This document shows positions 46,140-53,653 of a stretch of 64,000 nucleotides of DNA, piece by piece. The notes under the pieces are model-generated. The model saw only the letters and a list, made by a program, of their open reading frames with translations, searched no databases and had not been told where the DNA came from. How positions within the stretch are numbered: the stretch's first letter is position 1; each line of letters starts with the position of its first letter. This stretch comes from Acerihabitans sp035013185 (GTDB taxonomy: Bacteria; Pseudomonadota; Gammaproteobacteria; Enterobacterales; Enterobacteriaceae): contig NZ_JAYGJO010000016.1 of the NCBI RefSeq assembly GCF_035013185.1, positions 1-64,000 on the forward strand. Direction: 5' to 3'. The position numbers and the translations under genes are program-made.

Positions 46140-47567
46140 ATGAGTACTGAAATCAAAACCCAGGTCGTGGTACTTGGGGCGGGTCCGGGAGGATATTCCG
46201 CCGCCTTCCGTTGTGCAGATTTAGGTTTGGAGACCGTGCTGGTGGAACGTTACGCCACCCTGGGTGGGGTTTGCTTGAATGTCGGTTGTATACCGTCCAA
46301 GGCCCTGCTGCATGTCGCCAAAGTGATTGAAGAAGCGAAAGCGTTAAGTGAAAACGGCATCACCTTCGGCGAGCCTAAAACGGATATTGATAAAGTCCGT
46401 AAATGGAAAGAACAGGTTGTCAACCAGTTGACCGGCGGTTTGTCCGGTATGGCAAAGGCCCGTAAAGTGACGGTGGTTAATGGTGTCGGCAAGTTTACCG
46501 GCGCTAACACCCTGCAAGTTGAGGGTGAAAAAGGCGTTACCACCATTAATTTTGATAATGCGATTATTGCCGCAGGCTCACGGCCGATCAAGCTGCCGTT
46601 CATTCCTCATGACGATCCGCGCGTGTGGGATTCTACCGACGCATTGGCGTTAAAGACAGTGCCGGAAAAACTGCTGGTGATGGGCGGCGGTATTATCGGC
46701 CTGGAAATGGCGACGGTCTATCATGCTCTGGGATCGAAAATCGACGTGGTTGAAATGTTCGATCAGGTGATCCCGGTGGCGGATAAAGACATCGTCAAGG
46801 TCTATACCAAACGCATCAGCAAGCAGTTTACTCTGATGCTGGAAACCAAAGTGACCACGGTTGAAGCCAAGGAAGACGGCATCTATGTCACGATGGAAGG
46901 TAAAAAAGCACCCGCTGAACCGCAGCGCTATGATGCGGTGCTGGTAGCCATTGGCCGGGTACCGAACGGTAAGATGCTTGATGCCGGCCAGGCCGGGGTA
47001 GAAGTGGACGATCGTGGTTTCATCCGGGTGGATAAACAACTGCGTACCAACGTGCCCCATATCTATGCTATCGGCGATATCGTTGGTCAGCCGATGCTGG
47101 CGCATAAAGGTACCCATGAAGGTCATGTGGCGGCGGAAGTTATCGCTGGCAAAAAACACTATTTCGATCCCAAAGTGATCCCATCCATCGCGTATACCGA
47201 GCCGGAAGTGGCTTGGGTCGGTTTGACCGAGAAAGAAGCGAAGGAAAAAGGCATCAGCTATGAAGTGTCTACCTTCCCTTGGGCGGCATCGGGTCGCGCC
47301 ATTGCATCTGATTGCCAAGACGGCGTTACCAAGCTGATTTTCGATAAAGAAACGCATCGGGTGATTGGTGGTGCGGTAGTGGGTGTGAACGGCGGCGAAC
47401 TCTTGGGTGAAATCGGTCTGGCAATTGAAATGGGCTGTGATGCCGAGGATATTGCGTTGACTATTCACGCTCACCCGACGTTGCATGAATCGGTTGGCCT
47501 GGCGGCAGAAGTGTTTGAAGGTAGCATTACCGATTTACCTAACGCTAAGGCAAAGAAAAAGAAATAA
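46140..47567 (+). CDS. lpdA: Dihydrolipoamide dehydrogenase LpdA (E3)
   Basis: FAD enzyme that reoxidises dihydrolipoamide in pyruvate and 2-oxoglutarate dehydrogenases. 475 residues from the second of two adjacent ATGs; GAGG is 5 nt before it and the start MSTEIKTQVVVLGAGPGGY equals E. coli. The redox disulfide is in GGVCLNVGCIPSK near residues 41-53, the NAD motif GGGIIGLEMATVYHALG near 181, and the catalytic His-Glu in HAHPTLHES near 445. Followed by a clear terminator. Confidence 0.97.
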   Translation: MSTEIKTQVVVLGAGPGGYSAAFRCADLGLETVLVERYATLGGVCLNVGCIPSKALLHVAKVIEEAKALSENGITFGEPKTDIDKVRKWKEQVVNQLTGGLSGMAKARKVTVVNGVGKFTGANTLQVEGEKGVTTINFDNAIIAAGSRPIKLPFIPHDDPRVWDSTDALALKTVPEKLLVMGGGIIGLEMATVYHALGSKIDVVEMFDQVIPVADKDIVKVYTKRISKQFTLMLETKVTTVEAKEDGIYVTMEGKKAPAEPQRYDAVLVAIGRVPNGKMLDAGQAGVEVDDRGFIRVDKQLRTNVPHIYAIGDIVGQPMLAHKGTHEGHVAAEVIAGKKHYFDPKVIPSIAYTEPEVAWVGLTEKEAKEKGISYEVSTFPWAASGRAIASDCQDGVTKLIFDKETHRVIGGAVVGVNGGELLGEIGLAIEMGCDAEDIALTIHAHPTLHESVGLAAEVFEGSITDLPNAKAKKKK

Positions 47568-47594
47568 TCCATCCTACTCAATGAGTTTGGTGAT

Positions 47595-47620
47595 AAAACG
47601 GCTCCTTGGGAGCCGTTTTT
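47595..47620 (+). terminator. Rho-independent terminator after lpdA
   Basis: AAAACGGCTCC-TTGG-GAGCCGTTTTT: a 6-7 bp GC stem with a 4-nt loop and T-run. A-run on the other side could also end the convergent ankyrin gene transcript. Confidence 0.92.
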
Positions 47621-47655
47621 GCGTTGGTGTGCCACGTGTTGATCGAGTAGGTTAT

Positions 47656-49290
47656 TTACCTAGCGTGAGCAGCAAACTCCGCCAGTCGCTCAACGACGCG
47701 CTTATGCCCATTCTCCTCTGCAAACATCGCCGCAGTTTTGTTAACATAGTTAGCGTTGGGATAGGCATACGCCCCTTTTTCCAGTAAAAAATTCACACTT
47801 TCTAGTTGTCCTTTTTTTGCTGCAATGCTTAATACCGTGAGTCCGTGGGACGTATTTGCCGCCAATAATCTGTTGAAATAGCTTTTGTCATCATAGGTGA
47901 GCAAAAATTGCGCTACCTCAATATTAGAATGTACTATCGCATTTCGTAATAAAGGCAAAAGGAATTTTTTGAATATCGCTTGGGCGGGGGTTCTATACAT
48001 ACATTTATTCAATAACAACTTAAATGTATCTAACGGGGTTTCGGATTTGATTAAGTAATGAAAAATAGAATGACGCTGGTTATCCCGTATTGCTAACAGC
48101 CGCTTGACTGTCAGGTCTGGCAGGCTGTCGAGCATCTTGGTGATAACCGATTGTTTGTCCAACTTCACCGCATACATCAGTGCATTCATACCGTTTATAT
48201 CACGGTGATTAAGGAGAACTTTTTTTAGCCGCGGATTGACGCGTTGCACTATTTTTTCAACTATCTCAATAGAGGCATTTTCCAGCGCACAAATGAGCAC
48301 GTTTTTATGCTGCTCACCATAGACAGTTGTGGGGATTTTAGCGCCAGAAGACCACAATAATTCATTCATCTCAAAATTGTTTATTGGCAACGCATACGCC
48401 ATCACATTCTTGTCGTTATTATCGTGAGCGTTAACTAATGCTGCTGACTTTTCTCCGGCATAGTTGATCAACGCCTTTAGACTTTTCACACTACCCGCTT
48501 GTGCCGCCAGCATGGCGGCAGTCTGGTCGTTGAGGTTGGTGAGCATAGGATTGGGGTTGGATTTTAATAGGCGGGTAAGTATTCTGGGATCAGAACGGTC
48601 TGCCGCCATCATCAACGCGGAAAATCCTTGGCTGTCTTGTAAGTCAACCATTGGTATCATTTGTGGTATATCCTGAATGCTATTTTTTAATAATTTATCA
48701 ACTATCAATATGTTGCCTTGTTTTACAGCATACATCAGCGCAGTTTGATCCTGCTTGCAGACAACTGAGCGAGAGGCGCCCCGTTTCAGTAATACCGTTA
48801 ACGCACGTAGACTATTAAACTCAGCGGCATACATAAGGGGGGAGCGGCCCTTTGCATCTTTCATGTCTATCGTGGGATTGGATTTCAGCAATGACTTTAA
48901 TAAACTGACGTTATTCTCCGCCGCTGCGACCATTAGCGGTGATATTTGTGTACCCGCAACCGCGCGGATAAAGGCCTCATGCGGATCCTTTGGTACAGGG
49001 ACAGAAATAACAGTATATCCACTTTGCAGGTCACCCGTGAAATAGTGCTCTGCCCTTGGTGCCGTTCTATTGATGCTATAAGGATCAACTGGCGTAGCAT
49101 TTTTTGCACTAATCAAATGTCTTGTTATGCCAGATAAATTTTTTGAATTTTTTGAATTTTGTGAAATAACAAATAGTAATTCGGTAGTATTATAGATCTG
49201 GGTTGGGGTGTCTGTGCTACTGTTATATTTCAGCCCCGAGGTCCACGTCGGGGTGGAAAGTGAAGGTAAAGATGACAATATATTAAACAT
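47656..49290 (-). CDS. Ankyrin-repeat protein (first)
   Basis: A 544-residue protein made of ankyrin repeats from about residue 115 to the end. Recognisable units begin TQISPLMVAAAENN, KGRSPLMYAAEFNS, DQTALMYAVKQGN, QGFSALMMAADRSD, NDQTAAMLAAQAGS, NGMNALMYAVKLDK, HGLTVLSIAAKKGQ and NKTAAMFAEENGH; about eleven repeats in all, several degenerate. The N-terminal ~110 residues are Ser/Thr/Asn-rich and not recognised. No signal peptide or membrane segment. It lies where E. coli has yacH, between lpdA and acnB, convergent with lpdA and divergent from the M66 protease gene. GGAA lies 8 nt before the ATG. Base composition is AT-richer than the flanks. Likely a protein-binding scaffold or effector; partner unknown. 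Confidence 0.85.
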   Translation of the reverse strand: MFNILSSLPSLSTPTWTSGLKYNSSTDTPTQIYNTTELLFVISQNSKNSKNLSGITRHLISAKNATPVDPYSINRTAPRAEHYFTGDLQSGYTVISVPVPKDPHEAFIRAVAGTQISPLMVAAAENNVSLLKSLLKSNPTIDMKDAKGRSPLMYAAEFNSLRALTVLLKRGASRSVVCKQDQTALMYAVKQGNILIVDKLLKNSIQDIPQMIPMVDLQDSQGFSALMMAADRSDPRILTRLLKSNPNPMLTNLNDQTAAMLAAQAGSVKSLKALINYAGEKSAALVNAHDNNDKNVMAYALPINNFEMNELLWSSGAKIPTTVYGEQHKNVLICALENASIEIVEKIVQRVNPRLKKVLLNHRDINGMNALMYAVKLDKQSVITKMLDSLPDLTVKRLLAIRDNQRHSIFHYLIKSETPLDTFKLLLNKCMYRTPAQAIFKKFLLPLLRNAIVHSNIEVAQFLLTYDDKSYFNRLLAANTSHGLTVLSIAAKKGQLESVNFLLEKGAYAYPNANYVNKTAAMFAEENGHKRVVERLAEFAAHAR

Positions 49291-49817
49291 GATAAGTTAT
49301 TCCTTAAAAATAAAAGATCGGTTGATGTACTTCACTGAATGGTCCTGGAGTGATTTATAATTTTGCATTAAATTAACGATCTTAGGTGCCTATATTAAAC
49401 GAAATAAATTAAAATAAATTAATTTTTTAATCTGATATATACAACGTTGAAATAAACAGTGTCAAGGGGTGAAAATCCTGGGACTGACGCATCTGCACTA
49501 GCTTAAATGATCAAAAAAAATGGTGATTGATTGCTCTGACCACACTGACTTGCTCGCAAAACCTCATCTTAATCGCAACTGGTAACATCACTCACCAGAG
49601 AACAATTAGTAAATAAAAATAATTATCGCCATGCATTTTAGTGCAATGCCATTTATTGATTTTTTAATACTAATTTTTGGAATTGCCTTGCTGATAAATA
49701 TATGTAATTGTAATTTTTATAGTTAATGTAATTAACAAAACGAATTATATATCATCTGGATTGTGTGAGTTTTATGTTATCTATTCGATATAACCCTATA
49801 TTTATGAGGTAAATATA
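49291..49817. other. AT-rich divergent region between ankyrin and M66 genes
   Basis: No gene. The 527 bp are strongly AT-rich and must hold the promoters of both divergent accessory genes, but no clear -35/-10 pair stands out from the background. Such composition in enterobacteria often goes with H-NS silencing (inference). GAGG at 49806-49809 is the ribosome site of the protease gene. Confidence 0.6.
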
Positions 49818-52800
49818 ATGGAATCATTCAATAGCGTTGCGTTTGATGAGTTACCAGTAACTAATGATCTTACTGGTAGTTTTTCAGCCAGGATATGTTA
49901 TGCACAAAATATAACTATTTATCAAAGACCTACCCCCAATGATAGTCGCCCTCGGTTGGTCGCGCAACGCGATACTTTATTAATGGTACAACCGGTATCG
50001 ACACAACCTGCGTCAATTTCAGTCACTGGCACACGCGCTGATGGTCTGCGCTTGGGTACTATTGATCTTGCTTCGCCAGCTCAGTTACCCGCAGTGGATT
50101 CACCAGGGAATACCAATATTATCTATGCGCGGAATATGTGGACATTGAACCTTCCCGCGAATTGGATAAACCCGGGGTTAACCCTGATTTTTAATAGCGG
50201 CAATCAGACCGGTAGCCTGAATAATATTATTATTGGTGCGCCTAATGAAGTTATTTTTCAAACGATCGATATAGGCATGCTGGTAACACCGCGTGGACAG
50301 TTTCGTTTTGCTAACCAGCCTTCTTTACATCGGGATTATTATCAAAAAATTCCGGTCAGCCGTCTTATTGTTGGTGAGTATGAGCCGGTCCATTTTCCAC
50401 GAGTTGTTATGCCCAATGGCACCGTCTATACGACCCAATCGGCAACGACGGGTTCCTGGCATACGGGTGATATGCGTGAATATATTGCTAAGATTCTTAT
50501 CTCCCAAGGGATCAATTGTGCTAATTACGGCATCAATAGCTCAGATGCGACGAGGGAAATACCAAACAGCTACGTCGCATTCATGATTACCGCGCATAAT
50601 GCACGCGGTCGTTATCAGAATGGTACAATCGTGCATGGCGGCAGCGGGGGAAACGGCATGCTCACTATCGATGACTCCCTTGGTAATGAATGGAGTCACG
50701 AAGCGGGCCATGCCTATAGTCTGGGACACTTCCCTGGACAATGGCGGGGATCATCTCATCAACGCCCCAGTCAGACAGGGGTTAACGCTGCATGGGGATG
50801 GGATCGCGGCCATAATCGTTTTATTGCCAACTTCTTTTGGAATAGAGGTGGAAATCAGAACTGCTGTGGCGGCAGCGTCCCGCCCTTTCAAGGTAATCAG
50901 TTTAATACTGATGCGATGGCAAGCGGCGTCGCAAGTTCTCCACTCTCTGACTACACGTTGCACACTCCTTTTGTGCTTAATATCATCCAAAATTTCATTG
51001 AACGGCAGGCTGTTTTTTCTCGCAGCTCACCGACAGGATTCAAAATTTGGAATCCGCAAACCTTGCGTTATATTAACTTCACCAATCGTGTCAGAGCACC
51101 AAGTTTCGTTATTGCTCGGCAATCGCAGTTTACCACTATCGCCAATGACCCTTCTGGCAACTTTATCCGATCTCATCTCATACGCCTGGGTAGTGTAGAT
51201 ATAATCCCGACTAATGGTAACTGGACACAAAATGTTAACCTCCCTGTTGCAGGGGCGGCATTAGAAAATACGACCGTTTATGTTGACAATCATGCCCAGT
51301 TAACGATGAATATCCGTATTGGTAACCAAAACCATCCTGTTGCATACAGGCATTCCAGTATCTTTGGCGTACGGAATAATACCTGGGTCAGGCTGGAGAA
51401 TAATACCCCATTTACTGCGGAGATAGCGGATTATAATGTTCTTGAAGATGAGGAGAATGCCGACGGCCAACACAAATCTGACAAATGTGAATGTGGATGT
51501 GATAATCACGAGGAATTTAATTCGCAGGATGATGATTTCCAAAATTGGGAATGCGCTGTTAAATTGCCCACAGGTACGCCTTATACCACGATATTACCGC
51601 CCTTCTATCCGCCGGTGCCGGCCAATAATTCTACGTTTGTTATCAATAGCATGGCAGAATTGGTGCGATTGGAAAATGATAGAAACGGTACTCGTCTCGC
51701 AGAATTATTGCAAAATTTTCTTGAAGTGGAAATCATTACTGAGGATGGTATCTGGGTAAGAGAGATAGCCTTTCCGCCCGCAGCGCCGATTGCGGGTGGC
51801 CGGATAATTTCTTTTATTAACCGGGCAACATGGGATGTAGTACTGGTTGTTAATGGGCAAAACCTAACCTATAGTACCGGGGATGTGGTACGCTTTGGAG
51901 TTAATAATGGTCGCTGGCTGACGGTGCCGGCCAATAATTCTACGTTTGTTATCAATAGCATGGCAGAATTGGTGCGATTGGGAAATGATAGAAACGGTAC
52001 TCGTCTCGCAGAATTATTGCAAAATTTTCTTGAAGTGGAAATCATTACTGAGAATGGTATCTGGGTAAGAGAGATAGCCTTTCCGCCCGCAGCGCCAATT
52101 GCGAGTGGCCGGATAATTTCTTTTATTAACCGGGCAACATGGGATGTAGTACTGGTTGTTAATGGGCAAGTCCTAACCTATAGAACCGGGGATGCGGTAC
52201 GTTTTGTGGTTGATAATGACCGCTGGCTGACGCTTGACGGCAACGATCCGGCGGGAACACGAGTACCTCGCGGGTTTGGCGTGCCGGTAGCGACGCTGGT
52301 GGGTTACTATGACCCTGAAAGAACGCTGCCCACCACCATATATCCGGCGTTGCATGGTGGGTATGGTTTCGTCTATTCACCGAGCAGGAGCGTCGATCCC
52401 AACAGTTGTTATCTAAGGGTCACTACGGCGAACGGCGTTGTTCATTATGAACTGGCCAGAGGTCGTGTGAGTATTGGTGCCATGAATAAATTCCACGTGA
52501 ATATCAGGCTGGATGATCGGCCCTCTAGAGCGGAGATCGTGGTCAGGGGGGTGGTGGTCGCGTCGCAAACGCTCAATGGCCCAGCAAGAAATCTCGGATA
52601 CACGATAAATGGAATCTCTTCAACTTCATTTAAAGATATCAATACCAAGTATGAGGTTACGGAACTGAATGATAACCCAGAAAAGCTGGCGGACTACTTA
52701 GCGGAGAATTTTACCGTAAGCCTTTATCTGGGAAAATCAGATCGGTTATATACGCTCAAGCTGCCCGTATCAGCGTATGAAGGGCAACAGGTGGTCATAG

Positions 52801-53018
52801 CTGAAAATGAGGGCTCAGCTATTGACGTCAACTTGGACGATGAACGGCACATTATTGTCGCTAGAGGTGAAATTGGAACATTTATTTTCACGCAGGATAG
52901 CTGGCACAAAAAAGTAACCAGTCTGGAAACTCCGCGTGAAGAGAATGAACCTAACGCTGATGGGTTTAGCGCTGATGAGCCAAGCGCCGACGGCACTGAT
53001 CAATCGTCGGATAAGTAA
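49818..53018 (+). CDS. M66 (StcE/TagA-like) zinc metalloprotease with repeated C-terminal modules
   Basis: A 1066-residue protein whose residues about 170-400 match the M66 peptidase family (StcE, TagA, dictomallein), which cuts mucin-type glycoproteins. Matching blocks: PVSRLIVGEY, TGSWHTGDMREYIAK, GGNGMLTIDDSLGNEWSH, VNAAWGWDRGHNRFIANF, SDYTLHTPFVLNIIQ. The zinc motif HEAGHAYSLGH is at residues 294-304, with catalytic Glu295; the usual metzincin Gly (position 8 of the motif) is Ser301. After the catalytic part come a beta-rich module (about 432-530), an acidic linker with a Cys cluster CECGCDNH (557-564), two near-identical 103-residue modules (about 600-702 and 703-805), a domain resembling the M66 C-terminal region (GFGVPVATLVGYYDPE, about 815-925), a fourth related module (about 935-1035) and an acidic tail. 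No signal peptide; an in-frame stop at 49791 rules out a longer start. Confidence 0.9.
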   Translation: MESFNSVAFDELPVTNDLTGSFSARICYAQNITIYQRPTPNDSRPRLVAQRDTLLMVQPVSTQPASISVTGTRADGLRLGTIDLASPAQLPAVDSPGNTNIIYARNMWTLNLPANWINPGLTLIFNSGNQTGSLNNIIIGAPNEVIFQTIDIGMLVTPRGQFRFANQPSLHRDYYQKIPVSRLIVGEYEPVHFPRVVMPNGTVYTTQSATTGSWHTGDMREYIAKILISQGINCANYGINSSDATREIPNSYVAFMITAHNARGRYQNGTIVHGGSGGNGMLTIDDSLGNEWSHEAGHAYSLGHFPGQWRGSSHQRPSQTGVNAAWGWDRGHNRFIANFFWNRGGNQNCCGGSVPPFQGNQFNTDAMASGVASSPLSDYTLHTPFVLNIIQNFIERQAVFSRSSPTGFKIWNPQTLRYINFTNRVRAPSFVIARQSQFTTIANDPSGNFIRSHLIRLGSVDIIPTNGNWTQNVNLPVAGAALENTTVYVDNHAQLTMNIRIGNQNHPVAYRHSSIFGVRNNTWVRLENNTPFTAEIADYNVLEDEENADGQHKSDKCECGCDNHEEFNSQDDDFQNWECAVKLPTGTPYTTILPPFYPPVPANNSTFVINSMAELVRLENDRNGTRLAELLQNFLEVEIITEDGIWVREIAFPPAAPIAGGRIISFINRATWDVVLVVNGQNLTYSTGDVVRFGVNNGRWLTVPANNSTFVINSMAELVRLGNDRNGTRLAELLQNFLEVEIITENGIWVREIAFPPAAPIASGRIISFINRATWDVVLVVNGQVLTYRTGDAVRFVVDNDRWLTLDGNDPAGTRVPRGFGVPVATLVGYYDPERTLPTTIYPALHGGYGFVYSPSRSVDPNSCYLRVTTANGVVHYELARGRVSIGAMNKFHVNIRLDDRPSRAEIVVRGVVVASQTLNGPARNLGYTINGISSTSFKDINTKYEVTELNDNPEKLADYLAENFTVSLYLGKSDRLYTLKLPVSAYEGQQVVIAENEGSAIDVNLDDERHIIVARGEIGTFIFTQDSWHKKVTSLETPREENEPNADGFSADEPSADGTDQSSDK
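51615..52232 (+). repeat. Two tandem 309-bp coding repeats within the M66 gene
   Basis: Unit 1 is 51615-51923 and unit 2 is 51924-52232. Each begins GTGCCGGCCAATAATTCTAC and encodes 103 residues from VPANNSTFVINSMAELVRL to RWLT. The units differ at roughly 14 positions, mostly in the last third, indicating a recent in-frame duplication. Confidence 0.95.
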
Positions 53019-53055
53019 ACGTCCTACCCGATGGAGATAGACTTAACGTAAATAA

Positions 53056-53103
53056 GGTCCGGTTTGAACGACTTAACCCATCGTCCCGCCACCAAACCGG
53101 ACC
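53056..53103 (+). terminator. Inverted repeat downstream of the M66 gene
   Basis: GGTCCGGTTTG (53056-53066) and CAAACCGGACC (53093-53103) are perfect complements 26 nt apart. It is a plausible terminator or a relic inverted terminal repeat of a mobile element; no T-tract follows. Confidence 0.5.
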
Positions 53104-53524
53104 GCGTTTGCCGATTATCGTCCCACTCTTGACCGCTAAGGCTGACCTCCTCTATTTCTCACTGCGTAAGTGACTCGTGCCGTGCCCATCACCTTAGTCA
53201 TCACTCCACGGAGAGCATCGATACGTCATGACTACCTCGGTGAGGTTGCGTCGCCTTCTTTGCTCGTTGATCGTGTTTTTATGCGTGGCAGCTATGGCTG
53301 TTGCACTTAAAAAAGTGTTAATTTGTCATGTCTATAATGCGCTAATGCCTTAACGTTTCAGCGAAAAATTCATGTTGCTTAGATGTAAACAAATTAACAA
53401 GATGGCCAATTGCTGGTAGACTGGCTGCACGAAAAGGCAAGGTATTAGCGCTGTTACCGCGCGGATGTTACGCCCGTTCATGTTGGTCGCGGGTTATCAC
53501 CCAATCAATGTGGCAAGACAAGAT

Positions 53525-53558
53525 TTACTGATGTCATTACATGCTGTGACATCAGTAA
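53525..53558. promoter_or_regulatory. 12-bp inverted repeat in the acnB leader
   Basis: TTACTGATGTCA (53525-53536) and TGACATCAGTAA (53547-53558), perfect complements around a 10-nt loop, about 95 bp before the acnB start. It could be an mRNA hairpin or a dimeric operator. E. coli acnB is regulated at RNA level by iron and by aconitase itself, but no match to a known site is claimed. Confidence 0.5.
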
Positions 53559-53653
53559 CTTCAAGGGAATCAGTAGACGCGACGCGGCCAGGCCAAAACG
53601 ATGGTCGATAGCGGTTGATGTGAGCAATAACTTATAAAAACGAGGAGAATGTC

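Larger units (their letters stand above)
53019..53653. other. Region between the M66 gene and acnB
   Basis: No gene of convincing length. It contains an 11-bp inverted repeat just after the M66 stop (53056-53103), a sequence CACTGCGTAAGTGACTCGTGCCG (in part) and CTCGGTGAGGTTGCGTCGCC that may be decayed dispersed-repeat material, a promoter-like TATAAT near 53333, and a 12-bp inverted repeat (53525-53558) in the acnB leader. Confidence 0.55.

Noticed and set aside
46650..47486. Long minus-strand open frame (278 codons) opposite lpdA
   Set aside because: Antisense to lpdA, with no ribosome site and no family resemblance.
50599..51198. Plus-strand 199-codon frame inside the M66 gene
   Set aside because: Out-of-frame shadow; the M66 frame covers it with clear homology.
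49818..53018. Viral-enhancin (M60) assignment for the protease
   Set aside because: The motif and surrounding blocks (GDMREYIAK, AWGWDRGHNRFI) fit the M66 StcE/TagA family better than M60.
53056..53103. Insertion-sequence terminal repeats
   Set aside because: Only 26 bp separate the arms and there is no transposase or target duplication; kept only as a terminator-like inverted repeat.
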